Shown in pieces: positions 54,702-64,000 of a stretch of DNA of 64,000 nucleotides. Positions within the stretch are counted from its first letter, which is position 1. Each line of letters starts with the position of its first letter. The notes under the pieces were generated by a model that saw only the letters and a list, made by a program, of their open reading frames with translations, had not been told where the DNA came from and did not search any database. The translations under genes and the position numbers were made by a program. Source of the stretch: Chondrus crispus (taxonomy: Eukaryota > Rhodophyta > Florideophyceae > Gigartinales > Gigartinaceae); assembly GCF_000350225.1 (NCBI RefSeq), contig NW_005179067.1, forward strand, positions 1 through 64,000, written 5' to 3'.

Positions 54702-55611
54702 AAGGGGAAATGGCATGAGACAGTATATTGTTCACAACGTAAGAAGTTTTCATCAAAACAGCAATTTCACCCAATGCACGTGTTGCCGTCATGCCGCTGT
54801 TCAGTAGTGTTTTGATTCTGTGGGTCAAAACACACGCAGCTTGTCTACGAGGATACTTTGAAGCCCCCGATACCCCAAAAGTGTCTGCTCGAGGTTCATG
54901 TGCATCTATTAAGTGTGTTGGAGATGATCCATGAGGGGCATTATCGAATCTTTTCATGAATTGAAAATTCATAGGCCATATGCCTGCTTCTTGAAATGAT
55001 TTTCTTACCACATCTGAGGTCACGGCTTTGTGTCCCGCAATTGCAAACTTTACTTTCATTGTAGTATTCGTCCAGGAGAAGAGACTTATTGCCAACAGCT
55101 GGTCCCTTGTCCTCCTGATCTCCCTTTGGAACGCCTGATTTGCTGATTGGTCGCATGGTTGCAGGATATGTGTAATTTTGGCTGGAAGTTTAACGGCTAT
55201 GATATTTCGCCTTCTGCATTCAGTTATCCATTCTTGACTCTGACTTGAGCTACGTCCATCAACCAAAAGCAAAGTTTTCTTCGAATGGGGTATAGTTTTT
55301 CTTGCATGAGTGTCAATGTGTTTGATGACATCGACAATTACTGATCTATCAATCGAGCCTTTTTTGTTACAGAAAGCGTTGTTTCCTTTGGCCACCAATC
55401 ATCATGGCAAAGCCAGACAAATCCCATCCTTGTCAGTAAAATCTTCCTCTGGTAATGGCTTCTTCCAGCTTGACATACATTTTTCCAGATGCGATTATGA
55501 ATAGAGAGGCAACATTACCATCCGCGCCAATGGCAATACCAGCTGTTAGATGCTTTCCGGCGTCTCTAACAGCAAGACGGGCTCCTCCGCTACAGCTCTG
55601 CGATGCTGCAT
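54702..55611 (-). pseudogene. second pogo-like DDE_1 transposase, C-terminal half
   Basis: On minus, from 55,611: GGARLAVRDAGKHLTAG and IAIGADGNVASLFIIASGK, then a frame change near 55,430. Next come KTLLLVDGRSSSQSQEW (second catalytic Asp), IIAVKLPAKITHILQPCDQS and SFQEAGIWPMNF, and later TRALGEIAVL. LLLVDGRSS and THILQPCDQ are typical of DDE_1 transposases (pogo, Tigger, Jerky). It is a different copy from that at 29,644–30,984. Element E interrupts it at 55,612 and a solo LTR at 54,701, so the N-terminal half should lie beyond the right end of the window. Confidence 0.75.
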
Positions 55612-56377
55612 TGTAGTGCAGTGACCCTGCGGCCTTTATCCCTGGTCACGGCCGTCGAGGGGCCGCGCTCCCCGCCTTTGACACGTGTACTGTGCGCGCA
55701 CCTTGGCAAGGTACCCCACGTGTACCACACGTGAACACACGTGTATGACAGTCGTATGACACGTATATGATACGTGTACAATACGTGTACGACACGTATA
55801 CAGACGTGGTGTCCACGAGTTTCTACGCTAATTAGCGTCTAATGCCAAGTGGCAATTCTAATGACGATAATTAATTATTAATTACCCATTTAGTAACCGA
55901 CGCCGACGACGGCGCTCGGCCTATATAGGTCGGGTTTCATAAGGCATTACAATAAAGAGGCATCAGGTGATCGGACCCCATTTCTGGTGGGATCCTCTAC
56001 GGTTCCTATCTAGTTGGCTAAGTCTGGTACCTGCACCCTTCGTCGTCATCCTTTTTCTTGTTTTTCCTTTAGTTTTTTCCCTATTTTCTACGTTTCTACG
56101 CTACACTTCTCCTTCCTTCTTTCTTCTCCCTTCTTGTTTTGTTCTTCTTCGACGCTGTCGATAGCGGTCCGCGACGCGACCGCCACACCCACTCCTTCTA
56201 GTTGCCCGATCCCGAGTACCCCATCACGCGCTGACCGCGACTCTACCCGCGATTCTCGCGTTACCTCTGAGCTACCACGGACAGAGGGCCCCGAACACCC
56301 TGGTGGTGACGGAACATACAGCCTTCCCTCATAGCGAGATTTACGTCCTCGTTGGCGACTGTGTCCACTGCACTACA
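55612..56377 (+). repeat. 5' LTR of element E
   Basis: This 766-bp LTR has perfect 12-bp inverted ends, TGTAGTGCAGTG and CACTGCACTACA. A cluster of CACGTG and ACGTGTA boxes fills 55,681–55,809. A TATA-like CCTATATAGG lies at about 55,920, after a GC-rich stem. A CT-rich tract follows. GGTCTCCCGACCTAGAAGG at 56,382–56,400 is the candidate primer-binding region. Confidence 0.9.
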
Positions 56378-56412
56378 TTTCGGTCTCCCGACCTAGAAGG
56401 AGTGGACACACG

Positions 56413-58458
56413 ATGAACAATTCACGAAAACCCCGCCTTCCTGGCGTCAAGACTCGAGCCGCGAGTAGTACACAGAGCGATCGAGCGCCGTGCCAAGATG
56501 GGCGAGATACCCCAAGAACTACCGATCCGCTCCCAGCGGCGGCTGTGGATGCACCGCCATATCAGGACCAACCAACTCCATTAATGGAGAAGCCCAGTGC
56601 GAGCAGCGGGGCGCGTACCCCAGACGTTGGGAAGATAGCAGACGTCGAGGCTACAGTGGTCGCCCTCGTTCGCGAACGTATACTTCATATTGAAGTTACT
56701 CTCACGGTTCTGCGTGCTAAAATCTCTACGATGGAGGCGCGTCATGACCGCGCAGCGGCTGAGCTACGCATTCTACCCGGCGAAGTTAACTCCGTTTTGG
56801 AGGATCTCCAGATTCCGGACGCTATCGACGGGTCAGTCAAAATAACTACCCGCGATGTACTGGCTCGGATGGTCAGAAGACTCGAATCGGTCCAGGAGCA
56901 ACTCCACGGTGGAGGTGACGAGGGCGACCTCGAGGAACAAGATGCATCCCGAGGTGCCAGGAAAAAGACTCCGAGAGGAGGAGCTCAAGATTTCGAACGC
57001 CACATTGGCGAGCAATCGAGGAGATCTCGAGAATCGCGAAAATCGCGCAAGATCAAGAAGGATCGCTATGATCCTGATTGGAATCCATACCCTCCGTCCT
57101 CTGACGATTTTGACGACTGAGAGTCGGACCCGTCGGATGACGAAGAAGCCTCAAGTGAGGATGCTGGTGAGCGCCGCAGACGAACGCCGCAAGGCAGGAG
57201 GCACGGTCGCCAGCTTGGGCAGAAGCACCCCAGACTGAAGGTGCTTCGACCCACAAATCGCCTCTTCGATGGCGCTCTGGACTATCGCCGTTACAGGCTG
57301 ACAAGGCGTCACAAACGCCGAAGTGGGCGAGAAACCCGTAAAGTCAAGGATCACATTAGATCAATCCAAACGGGCGCTCCCGAAACTCCGTTTTGATGGG
57401 AGTGACCCCATTAAGGTTTTGGGTTTTCTATCTCGTTTCGTCGAGGAATGTGAGACGAACTCCATGAAAGAGTCCCAGGCACTGGTAGCAGTGAAGTATT
57501 TCCTGCAAGGCCAGGCAAGAACGCAGTTCGATGCGACAAAACAGATGGACTCCTTGGATGGAGGAATTTCGTACTGGTCCGAAGCGGTACAGTACCTGCT
57601 ACGCACTTATGCGACCAACGACGCCATCAGCGGCGCAGTACTCCATCTTCGAGATGTGCGTCAAAAGGCAGAAGAATCAGAAACACGTTACAGCGCTCGT
57701 CTGCTGGACGCGGAGTTCGTTGCGGTAACGTGCACGACACCGATGAACGAAATACAATGTTCATTGACGGGCTCAATCCGGGAATCCGGTCTCTCGTATC
57801 GCGCTATCGCGAGACAGAACGTCGAATGGGACGAAGTCGTCGTGACGGAATCACGTTCCTGGATATCGTCCAGTACGCCCAAAATGAAGGCGACGCTCTT
57901 CGGGCCCGCTTCGGTGGCGGAAGAAACGCCGAACATGGCGGAAAAAGGCAGGTCGGCATTTTGAAGCCGCCGACCCGACCGGCGCTATCGCGCGCCGGAC
58001 AACATCGAATGATGATGACAGAGTCTTCTGCTGACTCTCGGCCGGCGATGGCCGAAAACTACGCCGTAGGTGGCGAGTCGATGCACCTTATGCAAGGAGA
58101 TTGGTCGTCTGTACCGACAGCGGAGCTACCGTCGACCACTGAGACGCAAACGGACGACCCGGAGTCGATGATGCTCACAAGGGGCCCGTACGGACGCGTT
58201 CCTGCCCCGGTCATCCGAGGACAGGAACATTCACGCCATGTCCGCGCCGGCCGTCCTGGCTGGCAAGTTAACGTGCGAGGAACTCCGAACTTGGAGAGGC
58301 CACGTGGTAACTTAATTTGCCACAAGTGCTACGGGCCGAACCACATCGCACCAGACTGCGTAGTTCAACTCTCGATTGCCGAGTCATCTCGTATCATACG
58401 AAACTACGACCACCTTTTTGCAGAAGAAAAGCAACGCGTACCCGCAGACAGCTATTAG
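56413..58458 (+). pseudogene. gag: gag region of element E
   Basis: It starts MNNSRKPRLPGVK at 56,413. The first open stretch (to 57,120) contains a probable coiled coil (VVALVRERILHIEVTLTVL) and a basic C-terminal part. The capsid-like part (57,323 onward) has LRFDGSDPIKVLGFLSRF and KYFLQGQARTQF. A zinc knuckle C-x2-C-x4-H-x4-C, CHKCYGPNHIAPDC, follows at about 58,318–58,360. The knuckle resembles that of element D. The region is broken. Confidence 0.75.
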
Positions 58459-58736
58459 AAGTTACGAGCCCTTGACGAGATCGTCATCACCCGGGCTCGC
58501 GACCTCCAGAACGCGGAAGCCGCGAAAATTGACGCCCACCAAGGCGGTACAGTGTCCAAAGACAACCAGGGAAACTAACTTCGGGAGTCCGCGTCGAAGC
58601 GGAGGCGAGAGGGCCTCTCCTGGCTACCTGGAGCCTGACGCCGGGCGGCGAAGGTCGCCCCTCCCCAGTGAAGATCCTGTCAAGGAAGGATCTGTTGAAC
58701 CCCAAACATGGGAGCAAGCTCAGCGAGCTACGCCGA

Positions 58737-59790
58737 CCATGGCGAAAATACGTGCCCCACGTTTACAAGGCACCATTATGGTGATGGCGAAGCGCAATTA
58801 CAAGTGCCATGCCGACTACGGGCTAGTCCAGGAACTTTTGGCAAGGAAGCTCACAGTGCTAGACACTGGGGCTAGGCCAAACTTTATTCGAAACGATGAA
58901 CTACCTCCGCAGTATATGATGAAAATGAAACCAGGATCAACCCTGAACATTCGGGATGCAAACCGCAAACCAATTTTAATAACTGGGATAATTGATCTGG
59001 TTGTCAGAATTTTTCGCGAATTAATTGCGTAACATTCCTCGTATGCGAGCGCCTGGCGGCTGGAGTGGTCCTGGGATGTGACTTCATGGACCGTTTCGTG
59101 GAAGCCGTCTACCCATGCCGCAAGACGATCGAGCTCGACGACGGTTCCTCGGTCCCTATTACGTGAAGGCCACTCAGGCGACTGCCGAACGCACCGCCAT
59201 TGCCGGCGTCCCAAGAATTCGCCAAGGCAGGCGGTCGGACATCACCTCGAGTCAGCGTCGCCAAGCCTGTCGTGCTTGAGCCTGGAACGCAAACATTCGT
59301 CTCTGTGACGTCAAAACGGCACGGCCTCATGGTCCTACAGCCGCATGAGAAACTCTACACAAAGAGTCAAGTCGTGGCCTCCAATGGCGTTGTGCAAGTC
59401 GAGCCAAATCGCGAGTTCGGCGTGCTCGTTGCCAATTTTGGCATCGCGCCTTATCGGCTCGTTAAGGGCCAAACGATCGGCACTTTGGTGCCACATCCGA
59501 CCGCTGTTATAGCTAGTAAAGTCAGCGTGGCTGCAATGCTAGGCCTCACCGATGAGGAAGCGAACGAAGTCCAACAAGACTTCGACAAGGACGCCAACCG
59601 GGCGGTGGAAAACACCTCTATGGCGAGCAATCCGGATGACGTGGATCTTTCACACGTCCCGGCCCGCCATCGTGATCAGATCAAGGCTGTGCTACTCAAG
59701 TACAGCTCCATGTGGAGTGGGGAGCTGGGCGAGATCAAGGTCACGAAGCATCACATCGACACGATGACTGGAACGCGACCGATGGCGTAA
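58737..59790 (+). pseudogene. protease region and linker of element E
   Basis: The signature KLTVLDTGARPNFIRND at about 58,850–58,900 marks the aspartic protease. LAAGVVLGCDFMDRFVEAV-type coding sequence follows near 59,055–59,110. The linker then has VTSKRHGLMVLQP, VASNGVVQVEP, LVANFG and DLSHVPARHRDQI, all matched in element D. The region is broken. Confidence 0.75.
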
Positions 59791-59829
59791 AACCTTTACC
59801 GAGCAGGACCACCCGCCCTGGAGGCGAAG

Positions 59830-61060
59830 ATGAAAGAAGTAGACCGTATGCTCCGAGCCGGAGTAATGGAGCCGTCGAAATCAGCATGGGCCTCACCGGT
59901 TGTACTGGTGCCTAAGAAGGACGGGCAGTTGCGCTTTTGCGTGGACTACCGGCGGCTAAATGCCGCGACGATACGGGATTCATACCCGTTTCCTCGAATG
60001 GACGAGTATATTGACTCCCTAGGAGAAGCAACCGTCTTTTCCACGCTCGACTGCAATAGCGGGTATTGGCAAATACCCGTTGCAGAAGAAGATCGCGAGA
60101 AATCCGCGTTTGTGTGTCATGCTGGACTGTACCAGTATCTCCGTATGCCCTTTGGGCTAACAAACGCTCCCGCTACTTTCCAGCGAACGTTGGATATTAT
60201 CCTATCCTCATTCAAATGGATATCCTGTCTCGTCTACCTTGACGACGTAATTCTGTTCTCGAAGGATATCGAGAGTCATATAAGTCACGTTGACGAAGTT
60301 CTCGACGCCTTGCAGTCGGCAGGAGTGTCCCTCAGGTTGGAAAAGTGCTCTTTCTTCACACAAGAAGTACATTACCTTGGCCATGTTGTACGGCCAGGGA
60401 CGCTCTCGATTGACGAGGTGTCGACCAGGGCTTTACGCGAAATCGCGATACCAACCACCCAGACTGAGCTCCGCTCGTTTTTGGGTTTGTGCAACCCACG
60501 TCTATCGACGATTTGTACCGAACTACGCCCATAAGGCGGCGCCGTTGAACCAGCTCCTCAAGAAGGGCCAACCTGTTAAGCTGGAACCCTTCGGCGAGAC
60601 CGAGATCAAGGCCTTTGATACGCTGAGGGAAGCGGTAATCTCCCCGCCAATTTTGGCGTTGCCCAAGGCTGGGTTCCCATATTCAATGGACACGGACGCC
60701 AGCTACCAAGTCGGCACGGCGCTCTTCCAATCATACGAAGATGGACAAGGAAGCCTATCGGGTTTTGGTCTCGATCACTACACGCTGCAGAGCGAAATTT
60801 CTCCACTTCGGAGAAAGAATGTCTCGCTGTTGTGTGGAGTTTAGTGACGCTGCGCCCTTATCTCCAAGGAACCCGGTTCACGGTACATACCGACCATTCT
60901 TGCCTCCGCTGGTTAATGGAGATCACGGACCCATCAGGCCGACTGATGAGGTGGCGATTCCGTCTTGGAGAGTTTGATTTCGACGTGAAGTACAAGAAGG
61001 GCAAGCTCAATACCCAAGCCGACGCATTATCGCGACTGTTCATATCCGGGGAGACGACAG
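59830..61060 (+). pseudogene. pol: reverse transcriptase and RNase H of element E
   Basis: RT blocks are WASPVVLVPKKDGQ, FCVDYRRLN, MPFGLTNAPATFQR and YLDDVILFS. RNase H blocks are SMDTDASYQVG, then VHTDHSCLRW, and the end FDVKYKKGKLNTQADALSR. Similarity to A and B is clear but well below that between A and B. The region is broken. Confidence 0.88.
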
Positions 61061-62142
61061 TCCCCGTAGATGAAGAAATCCCATGTTTTCTGGGAAGATT
61101 CTCCGAAATGGATCCAGTCGATAAGTTTTCTGACGACTTCGAAGATCTCGAGTCGGCAAGGTTCGACGCGATATTCAACACCGAACGCTACTCGACTGAC
61201 GAGAATTTATTGGATCCGATCACAAGGGAAGAGATGCTACGTCATCAGCTGGCAGATGCATTCTGCGCCGGAATTAGAAGGCGAATCAATCGTGGGGATG
61301 ACATCCCGTTCGCCACTGAAGAGGGCGGGGTTCTCGTCAGGAACGTAAATGCGACACCACAAGTGGTGGTACCACACGACCTCCAAGCGAGGATTCTTTA
61401 CATGGGACATCATGCACTGCTTGCCGGTCACCCCGGTGGCAGGAAGATGTTCTACACTCTAACTAGAGATTGCTACTGGCCATCGCTAGCCGTAGATTGC
61501 TCTGCAACTGCAAGAAATTGCATACATTGCGCTAAAGAGCGAGTCAAACTTCGGAGGAAGACTAAACGCGTCAAGCCGTTCCCAGCTACGGCGCCTCTCG
61601 AGTCGCTCTCAATCGATCTCCTTGGGGAGTTAATCCGTACCCCTCGCGGAAATCGGTGGCTCCTGGTGATCACGGATCGCTTCTCCAAGCTGGTCCGCAC
61701 CGTGCCTCTCAAGAGGATTACTGCCGCGGAAATCGCGAAGGCTTTCGTCCACCATTGGGTGTTTGTCTACGGACTACCAGTCACGGTGCTGGCGGATAAC
61801 GGAAAGCAATTCGTGTCCCGACTCTTCCAAGAGATTTGCCGCATCCTGGACATCAAGAACGTCTTTACGACGACCTACCACCCTCAAACAAATGGGCAGG
61901 TAGAGCGCTTCAACAGGACAATACTGTCCGCGCTTCGACATTATGTCGCTGACCACCCTAAAGACTGGGACCTCTTCACTGATACGCTTACGCATGCGTA
62001 CAATACGCAAACGCATAGTACAACCAAGCTCGCCCCATTGGAACTCGTCTTATCGCGACCACCGCGTGCCCTATCGTTGCAGGCAAAACCTCAGCTGGAG
62101 GAAGTTGGCCATGCCCAGTATCACGCCAAGTGGCGAGCCTAG
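61061..62142 (+). CDS. integrase of element E
   Basis: The zinc finger runs from HHALLAGHPGG to NCIHCAKE. The catalytic core has SIDLLGELIRTPRG, VLADNGKQF and HPQTNGQVERFNRT, giving all three acidic residues. LVITDRFSKLVR lies between. The frame is part of a longer open stretch beginning at 60,832, which also encodes the end of RNase H. Confidence 0.9.
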
Positions 62143-62837
62143 CTTCGTGGACTTATGAGCACGGCTCAAGTCGAAATGAAGAAGTCTCAAGAACGCTATC
62201 GGGCGAACTACGATAAGCACATACGCCATCCAAAGGCGGAGTACCGTCCCGGGACACACGTGTTCGTCCGACGGGACTAAGCGAATCCCCGTACAGAAGC
62301 TCGCCACAAGCTAGCGCCAGTAGCAAATGGACCATACTGTGTCGTTTCTGCGGATCTGGACACCGTGGTTATCCAGGATAGGGAAGAACAAGAACGCGTT
62401 ACACGCGATCGTGTAGTACCTGCATCATTGCAGCGGAGTCAACACGTAACGTCATCCACGACGAATACCCACGATCAAAATCGTGTTCACCGTTCCGATA
62501 GACCGGGTATCCCGAGCGGTACAGTATCCACCTCTCCTATAGAGCAGTCTCAGGTTCCCCCAACAGGTTTTGCGGACCTGCCAGACACATCGCCTATGAA
62601 TGGCGCAGCCCAAACCGGAATTTGGAACAGAGCTCGGATTTGACAGCCGCCGCCTTCGAGGCGCTCTGATGGGACGACTAAAAGCCGTCCCGAACACTCG
62701 AGGCATGGGGCTCGTCGCTACGCCCGGTTGGCGAATATCCGGTCGGACAGGATAGAAACTCTACACCACCCGCTGACAGTCCCCGTGACGAGCCGACTCC
62801 CGCCTCCAACGAAGGAGAAGGAGACGCACGCTGCCAA

Positions 62838-63179
62838 TTGGAGCCCGAAGCAGCCGCCCAGAAAGTCCCTGAAGTGACGGAGCAACACTCAAGGGACCGA
62901 CGAGAAGTGGCGTCTAACACTACAACAAGAAAAGTGGACAGGGATCAGTCGCAATCTCCACACGCCATCGATGGCGAAGAATACGTGGTCGACCACGTCG
63001 TCGCGCATCGCTACGATGACGACGGTAAACTCGTCTTCCGAGTAAGATGGTACGGCTACAGGACGGAGGACGACACTGAAGAACCAATTAGTCACCTCCA
63101 ACGGAGCCATGTAATTTTATATTGCGAAAGAAAGAGATTGAATGTCCGAGACTCGATCATTCGAGCAAGACAAGGATAG
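62838..63179 (+). CDS. chromodomain region of element E
   Basis: The frame contains EEYVVDHVVAHRYDD, FRVRWYGYRTEDD and EEPISHLQ, the three aromatic-containing blocks of a chromodomain. It lies after integrase, as in chromoviruses. Upstream (62,143–62,837) is lower-complexity linker sequence. Confidence 0.85.
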   Translation: MEPEAAAQKVPEVTEQHSRDRREVASNTTTRKVDRDQSQSPHAIDGEEYVVDHVVAHRYDDDGKLVFRVRWYGYRTEDDTEEPISHLQRSHVILYCERKRLNVRDSIIRARQG

Positions 63180-63343
63180 ACTCAAGACAATGGTGGTTCC
63201 TCTTTACCTTAAAAAGAATGACTACACGCCCTATGGCGCTACTGTACACAAGCTACCGCTTCGAACTTACGGCCAGATGGCGTTGCGAACTCCTCATGGA
63301 GCACAAAAAAAAGAGTGCGGGGTGAACCCGGTCTGCGATCGCG

Positions 63344-64000
63344 TCACGTATCGAGACCAGACTCTGCGGAAGGGCGAGCCTCCCTACTCGGCATGTCGGA
63401 CATCGTCGGGCTTGTCGGAGAAAGTCTGGACACTTGACGTCGCACTGAGGCCGCGAGAGCGGACAGCGAGTCCTCCTCGGAAGCCATGTCGACCCCGGCG
63501 TCACGCAGAAAGTTGCGTACGATGGCCATTTGGTCGTCGACAGTTTCACGAGTCGGAAGAGCCCGGTCAACAAGTATACCGGCTCCAGCCGAATCGTCCG
63601 CCACTTCGGCGTTACTCACATTGAGTATAGGGCCTCCTGCCGAATCAGGAGTCTCCACGGGGCCACTTGGCGAAGTTCATGATTCATTCCGTCATCTTCG
63701 ACGTCTTCTTCCCCATAGTCCTCCTGCTGGAGTCCACTGACGTCGGGGGAGAAGCAATAGTCGTACCCCCGACGATGGCTGGCAGGGATAACACGCTGCG
63801 CATCAGCGACCTCCTTTGCCCTCTCTGGCGTACATTCGTGATGATGCCAAGGATCATAGAACACGAAGTCGCCACTGGAGGCGCTTTTCGCTATAGGTGA
63901 GCGATCGCGAATTCTTGAACCGCGTTGCTGATTCCGCGGACTAATCGCGTTCCAGTTGATCTGGTCTACCTTATTAATAAGGAAAAGAAGCTCCTCATAG
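63344..64000 (-). pseudogene. antisense ORF region of element E (partial)
   Basis: On minus, an open frame comes in from the right edge and runs to about 63,616. It contains EELLFLINKVDQINWNAI and SGDFVFYDPWHHHECT. A second open stretch (63,658–63,344) is Ala/Arg/Ser-rich (IVRNFLRDAGVDMASEEDS, LAASVRRQVSRLSP). GDFVFYDPW corresponds to GDFVWYSWA in C and GFVWFSWA in A, at a similar place before the C-terminal tail. Position and strand agree too. Homology is suggestive, not proven. Confidence 0.5.

Larger units (their letters stand above)
55612..64000 (+). mobile_element. LTR element E (Ty3/Gypsy chromovirus), continues past window
   Basis: The order is 5' LTR (55,612–56,377), gag, protease, RT, RNase H, integrase, chromodomain and an antisense ORF at the end. 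The 3' LTR is outside. It is a different lineage from A/B: LTR ends are TGTAGTGCAGTG and CACTGCACTACA, and the primer-binding region CGGTCTCCCGACC is shared with element D. It sits in the pogo-like transposase. The five bases before it are TGCAT. It is broken, with several breaks. Confidence 0.88.

Noticed and set aside
1-64000. CRISPR arrays, rRNA and tRNA genes
   Set aside because: No regularly spaced identical repeats, no rRNA-like blocks, and no cloverleaf with a convincing T-loop was noticed; a covariance search would be needed to exclude tRNAs.

Overview
The window looks like nuclear DNA of a compact but transposon-rich eukaryote. My best guess is a florideophyte red alga of the Chondrus type. 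This is inferred from long single-exon host genes, one short GT–AG intron, dense chromodomain-bearing Ty3/Gypsy elements, and MULE and pogo-like DNA transposons. Nothing points to bacteria: there are no operons, no ribosome binding sites and no CRISPR, and I recognised no rRNA or tRNA gene.

Left block (1–31,100) is almost entirely mobile DNA, GC-rich and nested. The 3' end of LTR element F (1–1610) sits in the reverse transcriptase region of element A (1611–7992). Next come element D (about 8465–13,511; gag and protease recognised) and the 3' part of element C (13,512–16,261). Element B follows (16,546–26,724), bounded by the 5-bp duplication AACGG and lying inside a LINE-type ORF. A further solo LTR (25,856–26,483) lies inside B's 3' LTR. 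A minisatellite (about 27,950–28,280) leads to a degraded pogo-like transposon (28,447–31,128) that holds another solo LTR.

Central block (31,100–49,700) is the host region, with lower GC and sparse genes. It has a five-finger C2H2 gene with one intron (33,517–34,371, minus), a hypothetical protein (42,636–43,289), a MAP3K-epsilon/Cdc7-type kinase with a long helical-repeat tail (43,484–46,564, minus) and an F-box-like/LRR protein (47,780–49,516). About 8 kb between the zinc-finger and hypothetical genes holds only an assembly gap (35,098–35,303) and no convincing gene.

Right block (49,800–64,000) is again nested mobile DNA. A second pogo-like transposase is interrupted by a solo LTR (50,202–54,701), which is itself interrupted by a MULE with roughly 340-bp inverted repeats (50,307–54,124). 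The same transposase is interrupted again by LTR element E (55,612 to beyond the window).

The most interesting signal is an ORF on the strand opposite to gag-pol, between the end of pol and the 3' LTR. It is clearly homologous in A and C. Similarly placed antisense ORFs, with short matching motifs, occur in F (open to the left window edge) and E (open to the right edge). A hairpin before the polypurine tract and a set of LTR hairpins keep their pairing through compensatory base changes. Together these suggest a chromovirus lineage with an undescribed antisense accessory protein and conserved RNA structures.
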